6,651 nucleotides of DNA from CAYQJV01 sp964417925 (GTDB taxonomy: Bacteria; Hydrothermota; Tepidihabitantia; B3-TA06; CAYQJV01): the NCBI GenBank assembly GCA_964417925.1, contig CAYQJV010000061.1:1-6651 (forward strand), in the 5' to 3' direction. The stretch's first letter is position 1, and each line of letters starts with the position of its first letter. Both the position numbers and the translations under genes were made by a program. This document shows, piece by piece, positions 1 through 6,524 of this stretch. The notes beneath the pieces were generated by a model, which did not search any database, was not told the origin of the DNA, and was given only the letters and a program-made list of their open reading frames with translations.

Positions 1-3
1 TAT

Positions 4-47
4 TGGTCATCAGGGGTGGGTCAAAAATCTTGACCGCTACTGGGTCA
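4..47. repeat. GGTCA-type terminal motif cluster (left IS edge)
   Basis: Three direct copies of a GGTCA-containing motif (at 4-9, 18-23 and 42-47) and one opposed TTGACC (30-35) sit within 44 bases. The copy at 16-24 (GTGGGTCAA) is repeated inverted at 467-475 at the other edge of the remnant. Multiple such motifs are typical of transposase-binding insertion-sequence ends, notably in the IS21 family. The window starts too close to show a target-site duplication. Confidence 0.45.
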
Positions 48-202
48 TTTTAATTAGCCATTAACAACTTTTTCTCCTTCCTAAAACCACTTTAACTACT
101 ACAAGAAAGAACCTTCTTACGCCAAGAAGCTGAACTAATGCGTACAAGATGGCAATCCTGGCTTATAGAATATTTAGATTTCCCTCGCTTTGTATTTACC
201 AC

Positions 203-334
203 CTATTTGAACCGTCCTGGATTTTCTGAAGGTTCTGTACCCCGAACATGAAAGACCTCTTTCAAAGCCTCCAAGGCCCAATCCGTACCAAGCGACAGAA
301 AATTTATTAGTTTACTATTATTTTTGAAAACACA
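203..334 (-). pseudogene. Probable transposase OrfB (DDE) fragment
   Basis: This continues the OrfA-fragment frame downstream of its TGA and ends at a TAG (203-205). The readable part, TDWALEALKEVFHVRG, resembles the core segment of IS3 OrfB where T-D-x-x-L-x-A-L-x-x-A is common between the first two catalytic acidic residues. Past the stop, another minus-strand frame (about 206-150) gives GGKYKAREI and then PGLP, which may be decayed remains of a DNGGEF-type motif and an EPGSP motif. No intact DDE triad survives. The identity is inferred from short similarity, order and position next to the OrfA piece. Confidence 0.4.
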
Positions 335-457
335 TCAATACAAAAAACCGCGTAAAATTCTTTTGAATTCAGAAGAATAGCCGATTTTCTCGACAACAGA
401 GCTAATTGCCAACCGTTGGGATGGATATTCCTGCTGGTTTTCTAAAACCGCATTTTC
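335..457 (-). pseudogene. IS3-family transposase OrfA fragment
   Basis: Minus-strand translation gives a run of about 40 residues ending at a TGA (335-337). It contains YPSQRLAISSVVEKIG, which closely resembles the conserved helix-turn-helix segment of IS3-family OrfA proteins (typically YPSQWAAISSIAEKIG followed by a Thr-Leu-Arg-x-Trp stretch). The copy is broken. There is no start codon or N-terminal basic region, the segment before VLE seems shortened, the usual ETLRRWVRQ is replaced by unrelated residues, and a stop follows at once. It cannot encode a working protein. Confidence 0.65.
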
Positions 458-462
458 AATTT

Positions 463-491
463 TTGATTGACCCACTTTATGTTTTTAAACT
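463..491 (+). promoter_or_regulatory. Candidate outward promoter at the right IS edge
   Basis: TTGATT (463-468) and TAAACT (486-491) are separated by 17 bp. Each matches the sigma-70 consensus at four of six positions. The -35 element lies at the remnant's edge and the -10 lies just outside it, pointing into the binding-protein gene. The predicted start of transcription would leave only a few bases before the ATG at 504. That agrees with the lack of any Shine-Dalgarno sequence there, so the gene may have a very short leader. The match is weak and could be chance in AT-rich DNA. Confidence 0.3.
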
Positions 492-503
492 TTAACAGAC
501 CCT

Positions 504-1394
504 ATGAAGACGTGGCAGTTTTTCTTAATCTTTTGTCTCTTTTTTTCTTCGGTCTGGGCAGATGAAAGACCTACGGTTATTCTTATCCTCTCGGCTAAAC
601 TCAAACCTTATTTCCAAGTCAGAGATGGTTTTCGAAGGGTCTATCCCCAAACACAAGAATTTATCCTCCCAGAAGAGGCTTCTCTGATTCGCCATAATCT
701 TAAAAGAAAAAACCTTTTAGTTGTAGCCGTAGGATCGAAAGCGCTTTCTTTTATCGACCAATTACCAGAAAATTTTAAACTCTTTTACACCCTAATAGTT
801 TCCCCAGAAAGCGCCCTTTCTTTAGCACCTAAACATCGGCCTACTTGTGGTATTTACCTTCAGCTTCCCCCCCAAATAACCTTTCCTTTGGTAAAAAAGC
901 ATCTTTCTTATCTCTTCGCAGGCAAAGAAAAACTTACTATAGCTATTCCTTTCTCCACCCCCGAGGGAAAAAGATTTATAGATAAGGCTCGACCTATAGC
1001 CCAAAAACTGGGGCTCCAAATAATGGAACTCCCTATAACTCCCGGAAAACCTTTTGAAAATATCTTGAAAAAATCTTGGGAAAAATTCGATATTTTTTAT
1101 TTTATCCCGGATCCGATTTTATTTTCCGAAACCATTATAAAATTTTTTATTAAACAAGCCTTACTTCATCACAAGGCTGTATGTGGATATAATCGTTTTT
1201 TTTATGAACAAGGAGCTGCTTTAGCCTTTGTCATTGATTATTTTCAAACAGGAGAAAAGACTGCTTGGTTAGTAATAAAGAATCTTAAAGGTGAAAGTTG
1301 TCGACCTGAAAATGCTGCTTTCAATGTATTAATTAATAAAAAAGTTCTAAATTTTTTACAAGAATCCAATTTAGGGGACAAACTTTCGAAATAG
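504..1394 (+). CDS. Periplasmic ABC_sub_bind-type substrate-binding protein
   Basis: This encodes a secreted protein of 296 residues. Residues 1-19 form a signal peptide: a short Lys-containing start, a Phe/Leu-rich core, and cleavage predicted after VWA. The mature part resembles the ABC_sub_bind family (PF04392-like, related to TrpX-type binding proteins). It has a first lobe with a VVAVGSKAL strand-turn (73-81), a central segment with GIYLQLPP, a second lobe that reads IAIPFSTPEGK and later FIPDPILF (200-206), and a hinge-return region where the family has a G-F/Y-x-x-x-F-x-x-x-G-A-L pattern, seen here as GYNRFFYEQGAAL followed by VIDY. The length is close to the family norm. No permease or ATPase gene is adjacent. 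The neighbours are a sensor kinase, a regulator and an outer-membrane receptor, so a ligand-presenting or accessory role is inferred. The ligand is unknown. ATG 504 is chosen because it directly begins the signal peptide. No clear Shine-Dalgarno sequence precedes it. Confidence 0.82.
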   Translation: MKTWQFFLIFCLFFSSVWADERPTVILILSAKLKPYFQVRDGFRRVYPQTQEFILPEEASLIRHNLKRKNLLVVAVGSKALSFIDQLPENFKLFYTLIVSPESALSLAPKHRPTCGIYLQLPPQITFPLVKKHLSYLFAGKEKLTIAIPFSTPEGKRFIDKARPIAQKLGLQIMELPITPGKPFENILKKSWEKFDIFYFIPDPILFSETIIKFFIKQALLHHKAVCGYNRFFYEQGAALAFVIDYFQTGEKTAWLVIKNLKGESCRPENAAFNVLINKKVLNFLQESNLGDKLSK

Positions 1395-1412
1395 AAAAAG
1401 TTCTAAATTTTT
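1339..1412. repeat. 18-bp direct repeat straddling the end of the binding-protein gene
   Basis: AAAAAGTTCTAAATTTTT occurs at 1339-1356, inside the last codons of the binding-protein gene, and again exactly at 1395-1412, immediately after its TAG. The offset is 56 bp, so the second copy is in a different frame and does not extend the protein. It may be a small local duplication or slippage product. The sequence is AT-rich but the internal GTTCTAA makes a chance perfect match unlikely. Confidence 0.6.
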
Positions 1413-1473
1413 GTCGTTCAAGAGTTTTAAAAAAGCTTTTACTATTAAGTACAACTAGGATTCGTTTCCATTT

Positions 1474-1492
1474 TTCGTTCAAAAAGAACGAA
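1474..1492. promoter_or_regulatory. Perfect hairpin in the gap before the kinase gene
   Basis: TTCGTTC (1474-1480) and GAACGAA (1486-1492) form a perfect 7-bp stem with a five-A loop, in the 135-nt gap between the binding-protein and kinase genes. It is not followed by a T-run, so it is a poor intrinsic terminator. It could be an operator, an RNA processing or stabilising element, or a 5' leader structure of the kinase transcript. The rest of the gap is AT-rich with nothing recognised. In particular, no sigma-54 type -24/-12 element was seen. Confidence 0.4.
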
Positions 1493-1529
1493 TTCTATTA
1501 AATCAATTAGGTTAGATGAAAAATATTCT

Positions 1530-2936
1530 ATGAGATTAAATCTAAATCAGAGATTATTAACTATTATTTCTCTTACGGTTCTTTTGACTGGTGTAGCTGT
1601 CTTTTTCTTGAGCCAGCAACTCTTTGCTAAGTTTCTGCGACAGCGTTTTGAGGAAAAACTAACCTTCTTTGCTAAGCATTTAGCTTCAAGTGCTAGTATT
1701 GGTCTTCTTTTGCAAGATGAAATCTTTCTAGAAAGACTGGCTTCTTCTATCATGAGAGAAAAAGATATTGTAGCTGTAGTTATCGAAAATGCTCGTAATC
1801 AAGTCTTAGTAAAGATCGGAAATCCAGCCTTAGCTACAGCCCAAATTGTTCAGCCCGTGCGGCTCATTCCGACAGTAGAAGCAGAAATTTTTTCCTCCCG
1901 ACCTCCTGTTAAATATCTAGGAAAAGTCAAAATATATTACTCCACTTCTCGTTTTAACAAACTTTTAAAAGACCTTTTTTTGCAAACTCTCGTGGTTTCT
2001 TTATTGTTAGCCATCTTTATGGGTACGATGGGGTATCTCCTGATCGCTCGAGCCTTCATAAAACCCTTTGACGAACTTTGTAAAGCGGTAAAAAAAGTAA
2101 GTACTGGAGATCTTTCGGTGGAGGTTTCTGGTCGTGGTCTTCCAGAGACCGAAGAATTAGCCAGGGCCTTCACTCAAATGATTGTCTCTCTCAAAGAGAG
2201 CCATAGACAACTTGAAAAAACCTATCAAGAAATGTTAACCAACCGCTCTATGGCCGAAATTGGCCGTTTTTCCCTGATGATCGCCCATGAAATCAAAAAT
2301 CCTTTGGGTATTATTAAGGGTTCTCTAGATATCTTGCGTAAAAAAGAGGTTGGACCAGAAATAAAAGAACAAATGCTCGATTATATTGAAGACGAGGTAC
2401 AACGACTAAATAACTTAATCCAAAACTTTCTTTCTTTTGCCAGACCACCAAAGATCAAACCTCACCCCATAAATATAAATCAATTTCTTCTAGAAGTGGC
2501 CAACCGTGCTCAAATAGAATTTGGTCGAAAAAAACTCGTGGTGAAACCACCCCAAAAACCAATTATAGCCCACTTTGACCCAGACCATCTTGAACGGGCC
2601 TTATTCAATCTGATCAAGAATGCCTTTGAAGCCGGAGCCCAAAAGGTCAGTCTTTCGTGTTTAATAGAAGGAAAAACTTTAATCATTGAAGTAGCTGATG
2701 ATGGACAAGGAATCAAAGAAGAAGACCGGGAAGAAATCTTTAAACCTTTTTACACTACCAAGGCTAAAGGAACAGGGCTTGGTTTAACTATGGTCTCCCA
2801 GGTAGTTACCGCCCATAATGGTAGAATTGAAATCAAAGATAATCGACCTCAAGGAACCATCTTTTGTCTCATTTTTGAAAATATTGACCAAAACTCCGGA
2901 ACTGGAGGAATAAATGGCTTACATTCTGGTAGTTGA
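1530..2936 (+). CDS. Membrane sensor histidine kinase, CHASE8-like sensor with HAMP
   Basis: This 468-residue inner-membrane sensor kinase autophosphorylates and should pass phosphate to the regulator encoded next. Domains in order are: transmembrane helix 1 (about 9-28); a periplasmic domain of about 120 residues whose ASSASIGLLLQDE and later IVAVVIENARNQVLV resemble CHASE8 sensors; transmembrane helix 2 (about 150-173); HAMP (about 174-226, with KPF and a GDL turn); a DHp domain with the HEIKNPL H-box, phosphoacceptor His253; and an HATPase_c domain with N-box NLIKNAFEA (Asn360, Asn364), G1 DDGQGI (390-395), F-box FKPFYTTK and G2 GTGLGL (414-419). All catalytic motifs are intact, and there is no PAS domain and no fused receiver. 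The layout is that of NtrB/AtoS-like partners of NtrC regulators. The 3' end overlaps the regulator gene by 23 nt. The ribosome-binding site before ATG 1530 is weak. The ligand is not predictable. Confidence 0.93.
   Translation: MRLNLNQRLLTIISLTVLLTGVAVFFLSQQLFAKFLRQRFEEKLTFFAKHLASSASIGLLLQDEIFLERLASSIMREKDIVAVVIENARNQVLVKIGNPALATAQIVQPVRLIPTVEAEIFSSRPPVKYLGKVKIYYSTSRFNKLLKDLFLQTLVVSLLLAIFMGTMGYLLIARAFIKPFDELCKAVKKVSTGDLSVEVSGRGLPETEELARAFTQMIVSLKESHRQLEKTYQEMLTNRSMAEIGRFSLMIAHEIKNPLGIIKGSLDILRKKEVGPEIKEQMLDYIEDEVQRLNNLIQNFLSFARPPKIKPHPININQFLLEVANRAQIEFGRKKLVVKPPQKPIIAHFDPDHLERALFNLIKNAFEAGAQKVSLSCLIEGKTLIIEVADDGQGIKEEDREEIFKPFYTTKAKGTGLGLTMVSQVVTAHNGRIEIKDNRPQGTIFCLIFENIDQNSGTGGINGLHSGS
2904..2909 (+). 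promoter_or_regulatory. Strong ribosome-binding site of the response regulator
   Basis: GGAGGA lies four bases before the ATG at 2914 and inside the 3' end of the kinase reading frame. It is the only near-consensus Shine-Dalgarno sequence among the four main genes. It fixes the regulator start and implies coupled but independently strong translation of the regulator relative to its kinase. Confidence 0.8.
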
Positions 2937-4266
2937 TGACGAAGAAAAGATCCGCAACATCTTAAAGATCATGCTTTCTCTCAAAGGACATCGAGTAGAT
3001 TTAGCCGCAGATGGAATCAAAGCTTTGGAGATGATTAAAGAGAATTGTTATGACCTTGTGATAACCGATATTCGGATGGAAGGCCTAACAGGGCTCGAAT
3101 TACTCGAAGAGATAAAAAAACTCGATCATCCCGTGCCGGTAGTCTTTATTACCGCCTACGCTACCATTGAATCCGCGGTAGAGGCCATGCGAGCCGGGGC
3201 TGTAGACTATATACCCAAACCCTTTGAAGAAGAGCGTATCCATCTCACTATAGAAAGGGCATTGGGAGTCTCACGTCTTATTTCAGAAAGACAAGCCCTT
3301 AAAAAAGAACTCGAAAGGCATCTCCTTCCTGGAAATATTGTTTGTGTCTCTGAAGCTATGAAAAGAGTCATCACTCTGGTGCAAAAAGTGGCTCCTAAAA
3401 AAGATACCACTGTGCTGATTACCGGAGAATCTGGAGTAGGAAAGGAAGTAATCGCCCGTTATCTCCATCATATTAGTCCTAGAGCTGAAAGACGCTTTGT
3501 AACTGTCAATTGTGCTGCTATTCCTCAAGCTTTAATTGAATCGGAGCTTTTTGGTCATGAAAAAGGAGCCTTTACTGGAGCCAGTACGCGTAAAAAAGGA
3601 ATCTTTGAAGTCGCTCAAGGAGGAACAGTCTTTCTTGACGAGATAGGTGACCTCCACTTGGAAGCTCAAGCCAAACTCTTACGCGTATTACAAGAAAAAA
3701 AGATTCAACGCTTAGGAGGCATAGAAGAGATAGAAGTAGACGTGCGTATCTTAGCTGCTACTAATCAAGATATTGAAGAGCTAGTAGCCAAAGAAAAATT
3801 TAGAGAAGACCTTTTCTTTCGTTTAAATGTCTTTCCTATCTATATTCCACCCCTTAGAGAACGACGAGAAGATATTATTCCTTTAGCAGAACATTTTGTT
3901 AAACGTTTTTTAGGTCGAGAAATATCAGGACCTCTTCTTACTCCAGGAGCCCAGAGATTGTTACAAAGTTATCATTTTCCAGGAAACGTACGAGAACTAG
4001 CCAACGCTATTGAACGAGCCTTAATCCTTTCTGGTGGAGAAATACCTCTTAGTGCTGAACATCTTTCTTTTCTTGAAAACAAAAACAAAGGTCAAGTGAT
4101 TTTTGAACTCCCCCCAGAAGGGATTAATCTAGAAGAATTAGAAAAAGAACTTATTAAGCAAGCGTTACAGCGTACTCAAGGCAATCAGAGCGCCGCGGCT
4201 CGTCTCCTGGGTCTTACCCGTTCTAAGTTTCGAACAAGAATGAAAATGCTTGAGGATAATGCATAA
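2914..4266 (+). CDS. NtrC-family sigma-54-dependent response regulator
   Basis: This cytoplasmic transcription activator of 450 residues has the full three-domain NtrC/ZraR/AtoC-like layout. The receiver (about 3-115) has the acidic pocket Asp8-Asp9, phosphoacceptor Asp52, Thr80 and Lys102. The AAA+ domain (about 145-375) has Walker A GESGVGK (171-177), the sigma-54 contacting loop GAFTGA (218-223), Walker B VFLDEIGD with Asp242-Glu243, the arginine-finger region REDLFFRLNVF (297-307) and sensor II GNVREL (357-362). A Fis-type helix-turn-helix lies at the C-terminus (about 423-446, NQSAAARLLGLTRSKF). The length is normal and all key residues are present, so it should activate sigma-54 RNA polymerase when phosphorylated. 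It overlaps the kinase by 23 nt and the receptor gene by 8 nt, so it is the kinase's obvious partner. Its target promoters are not identifiable here. Confidence 0.96.
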   Translation: MAYILVVDDEEKIRNILKIMLSLKGHRVDLAADGIKALEMIKENCYDLVITDIRMEGLTGLELLEEIKKLDHPVPVVFITAYATIESAVEAMRAGAVDYIPKPFEEERIHLTIERALGVSRLISERQALKKELERHLLPGNIVCVSEAMKRVITLVQKVAPKKDTTVLITGESGVGKEVIARYLHHISPRAERRFVTVNCAAIPQALIESELFGHEKGAFTGASTRKKGIFEVAQGGTVFLDEIGDLHLEAQAKLLRVLQEKKIQRLGGIEEIEVDVRILAATNQDIEELVAKEKFREDLFFRLNVFPIYIPPLRERREDIIPLAEHFVKRFLGREISGPLLTPGAQRLLQSYHFPGNVRELANAIERALILSGGEIPLSAEHLSFLENKNKGQVIFELPPEGINLEELEKELIKQALQRTQGNQSAAARLLGLTRSKFRTRMKMLEDNA

Positions 4267-6325
4267 GTTTTTTCAATTAAAAACACAAAAAAATATTAAA
4301 ATTTTTATATTTTTAATCGAAAGTATTTTTACATTTTTATGTATAAATATAAAAATTTCTAAATGCGAAAATTTAAATGAAAAATTATTTTTTGTGGGTG
4401 AAGATATTAGAATATTGACTATTGCTTCTCGACGACCTGAATCTCCAGAAAGGGCCCCAGCGGTAGCTACAGTCATCACTGCTCAAGAGCTTCAAGAACG
4501 CGGTATTCATACTCTGGGCGAAGCCCTCTCTATGATACCAGGCTTCTATATTGCTTATAAAGAGTGGGGGGCTAAACCCTACTTACGCGGTATCCCAGAA
4601 GGGATACTCTTTCTTTATGACGGAGTACCTCTTACCTCTGATAGCACTAAAACTATTCATCCTTTGGATGAAGAACTTTCTCTGGCAGCCATTTCGCGTA
4701 TAGAGATAATTCGCGGGCCCGGATCTGTACTATGGGGACCAGATGCTTTCGCTGGTATCGTTAATATCGTTCCTAAAAAAGGAAACGAAATAAATGGAAT
4801 AGAAATAGGAGCTCTTATTGGTAGTCCTTTAGAAGATAAAAATTTTTATCTAAATTTTGGAAAAGATACAGGTCTATGGAATGGATTCTTTTCTTTCAGC
4901 ACTTACTGGCAAAATCCTATAGAAAAGAGATACTATCTTCCTTCTAGCAATGGAAAAATAGGCTCTGCTAAATACTATGATTTAGTTTTCAATTTTAAGT
5001 TTTTAAATTCTTTATATCTTTCTGGACGTTTTTCAAACTTTCATCATCCTTTTGTCATGTACGCACCAAAAAGAAACTTTTCATGGCCAGGATTAAGAGA
5101 AAATCCTATAAGCTTTTTACGTATAGAAACAGAAAAACGTTTTGCATATTCTTCTATACGTTTTAAAGGTTATTATAATTATCTAAATCTTCGCCATCAA
5201 GAAGTTTCTGTTTTGCAACAAAAAAATTATATCTTTTATGGAGAATTACTATACAATCAAGAGTTATGGCATAATAGAGGATTACTTACCTTAGGATGTT
5301 CTTATCGAAAAAATTTAGTAAGAGATGCTACTATAAATATTCGAGGATTTTTACCTGATTATCTAAATCCTAATAATCTTAATTTAAGACCTTTATTAGA
5401 TATTGCTAACTTTGATACAGAACTTTCTTCTATATTTTCACAATATCGACATCATTTTCATAAAATAGATCTTTGGTGCGGAATCCGACTTGATAATCAT
5501 AATCAATACCATAGCACTATAAGTTATAATTTAGGTATTGGTTTATTCAATTACCAAAATTTTTACCTTAAATTTCTCTATGGCAGTGCTTACAGGACCC
5601 CTTATTCTATACAATTTTTACAAATAAAAAATCCTAATCCAGAAGAAATTACTAATCTATCAGCTGAATTATTTTTAAAACCAAATCGTAATTTTTCTCT
5701 CAAACTTGTACCTTTCTATAATATTATTAACCGTCATGTAGCTGAAGATCCTTTTGGAGGTTTTTCGTATCCTACAAAAGGCAAATTTCTAGGTTTAGAA
5801 ACAGAATTAGAATTTAAATTCACACACAATCTTTCTGGGTGGTTCAACTTTACTACTTTCTCTCATTGGGGAGATCGCGAAAAATATCATGTTCTCGATT
5901 ATATTATTATTACTCCAGACGGAAGAAAAGCCTCCTATACAGATTATTGGAAAGAATTTGATTATGGAGCTAAGAAATTAGCTAACTTTGGACTTAAGTG
6001 GTGTCCATATCCAGAAATCGAAGCCTTCTTGCGCCTACATTATATTGGTTCAAGAAAACTTTATTTATTAAAAACCGGTGAAGAACAAAACTTTTCACCT
6101 GTCTGGCTTGGTGATCTTACCTTGCGCTATCACAAAACTTTTAAATCACAAATTAAAGACATTAAAAAACTTTCTAATTTTTCTGAAAAGAAGAAAATAC
6201 AAAGAATAGACTTTGAACTTTCTATAAAAAATTTTTGGAATACTAGATATTACACTCCTGGCACCTTCGCTCCACTAAAAGGTAAACCTTTTTCCGTCTT
6301 TCTAACTATGAACTTTAGTTGGTAA
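4259..6325 (+). CDS. TonB-dependent outer-membrane receptor
   Basis: This is an outer-membrane active-transport channel of 688 residues, powered by TonB-ExbB-ExbD. The N-terminus is a signal peptide with a basic start and a long hydrophobic core (about 13-31). A TonB-box-like stretch follows (EDIRILTIASR, 48-58). The plug domain (about 60-175) has TVITAQELQERGIHTLGEAL, an LRG and YDGVPL pair, and the diagnostic IEIIRGPGSVLWGP followed by NIV (148-171). The remainder is a beta-barrel of alternating aromatic and polar strands that ends in FSVFLTMNFSW, a typical C-terminal barrel signature with a final aromatic residue. It looks closest to BtuB/CirA-like receptors, but the substrate (cobalamin, siderophore, metal complex, other) is not determined. 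ATG 4259 is preferred. An in-frame TTG at 4250 would add three residues. The start lies within the end of the regulator gene, which indicates translational coupling. The signal-peptide and barrel segments are more AT-rich than the plug. Confidence 0.93.
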   Translation: MHKFFQLKTQKNIKIFIFLIESIFTFLCINIKISKCENLNEKLFFVGEDIRILTIASRRPESPERAPAVATVITAQELQERGIHTLGEALSMIPGFYIAYKEWGAKPYLRGIPEGILFLYDGVPLTSDSTKTIHPLDEELSLAAISRIEIIRGPGSVLWGPDAFAGIVNIVPKKGNEINGIEIGALIGSPLEDKNFYLNFGKDTGLWNGFFSFSTYWQNPIEKRYYLPSSNGKIGSAKYYDLVFNFKFLNSLYLSGRFSNFHHPFVMYAPKRNFSWPGLRENPISFLRIETEKRFAYSSIRFKGYYNYLNLRHQEVSVLQQKNYIFYGELLYNQELWHNRGLLTLGCSYRKNLVRDATINIRGFLPDYLNPNNLNLRPLLDIANFDTELSSIFSQYRHHFHKIDLWCGIRLDNHNQYHSTISYNLGIGLFNYQNFYLKFLYGSAYRTPYSIQFLQIKNPNPEEITNLSAELFLKPNRNFSLKLVPFYNIINRHVAEDPFGGFSYPTKGKFLGLETELEFKFTHNLSGWFNFTTFSHWGDREKYHVLDYIIITPDGRKASYTDYWKEFDYGAKKLANFGLKWCPYPEIEAFLRLHYIGSRKLYLLKTGEEQNFSPVWLGDLTLRYHKTFKSQIKDIKKLSNFSEKKKIQRIDFELSIKNFWNTRYYTPGTFAPLKGKPFSVFLTMNFSW

Positions 6326-6356
6326 AAAAACTTTGACTTTGCTTCCAACAAAAGGA

Positions 6357-6405
6357 CTCTTTAGAATTCCGTTCCTGTTAGGAGCCTTAAAGAGGCGACA
6401 TTTTT
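6357..6405 (+). terminator. Weak terminator-like hairpin after the receptor gene
   Basis: CTCTTTA (6357-6363) pairs perfectly with TAAAGAG (6388-6394). The pairing continues inward, after a small internal mismatch, with TTCC (6367-6370) against GGAG (6381-6384), closing a 10-nt loop. A T-run (6401-6405, then GTTT) follows, separated by six bases. It lies about 30 nt after the receptor stop, a sensible place for the operon's terminator. The interrupted stem and the gap before the T-run make it a modest candidate. Confidence 0.45.
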
Positions 6406-6410
6406 GTTTC

Positions 6411-6491
6411 AAATTTAAATTTTTAAAAATTTTTGTCAAAAAATATAAAAATTTAAATCTTTTTAAAAGAAAAAATTTAAAAATTAAAAAA
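6411..6491. other. Near-pure A/T tract with A-runs and T-runs
   Basis: Only four of these 81 bases are G or C. The tract is built of alternating A-runs and T-runs and includes a perfect 16-bp palindrome (6417-6432, AAATTTTTAAAAATTT). Such DNA is intrinsically bent or easily melted. It could serve as an UP-like promoter element, a nucleoid-protein binding site or simply spacer DNA. The plus-strand reading frame through it is Lys/Phe/Asn-rich low-complexity sequence and is not a believable gene. Confidence 0.5.
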
Positions 6492-6496
6492 CGACG

Positions 6497-6521
6497 GACA
6501 AACTTTAAAAAACAGTTTGTC
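6497..6521. promoter_or_regulatory. 8-bp-stem inverted repeat next to the tandem repeats
   Basis: GACAAACT (6497-6504) and AGTTTGTC (6514-6521) form a perfect inverted repeat with a 9-nt spacer. There is no T-run after it, so it is not a standard terminator on the plus strand. On the minus strand a run of T is present in the loop and beyond. It ends three bases before the 11-bp tandem repeats and may be a dimeric-protein operator or an RNA hairpin. Confidence 0.45.
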
Positions 6522-6524
6522 GTA

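Larger units (their letters stand above)
4..475 (-). mobile_element. Decayed, internally deleted IS3-like insertion sequence
   Basis: This stretch is a non-functional insertion-sequence remnant. Read on the minus strand it contains an OrfA-like helix-turn-helix segment (about 455 down to 338) followed, in the same frame after one stop codon, by a probable OrfB (DDE transposase) scrap (about 334 down to 203). The 9-bp motif GTGGGTCAA occurs at 16-24 and, inverted, at 467-475, so the two edges look like terminal inverted repeats. An intact IS3-family element is usually about 1.2-1.5 kb, so most of OrfB and the N-terminus of OrfA are missing. The family call rests on eye recognition of short motifs. 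The GGGTCA/TTGACC-rich left edge would also suit an IS21-type end, so two elements could be superimposed. The right edge lies 28 bp before the binding-protein start codon. Confidence 0.6.

Noticed and set aside
150..166. TGGCAATCCTGGCTTA as a sigma-54 promoter
   Set aside because: The spacing between GG and GC is eight bases rather than the required ten, and it lies within the IS remnant far from any start codon.
96..251. Plus-strand open stretch of about 50 codons, with an internal ATG at 138
   Set aside because: It lies antisense to the transposase fragments, has no Shine-Dalgarno sequence and matches no family I recognise. The minus-strand reading is better supported.
1474..1492. Intrinsic terminator of the binding-protein gene
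   Set aside because: The stem is perfect but A/T-heavy and no T-run follows. It is listed as a hairpin of unknown role instead.
4250..4252. TTG as the start codon of the TonB receptor
   Set aside because: The in-frame ATG at 4259 is a better start codon and still gives a complete signal peptide. Neither has a well-spaced Shine-Dalgarno sequence, so TTG cannot be ruled out entirely.
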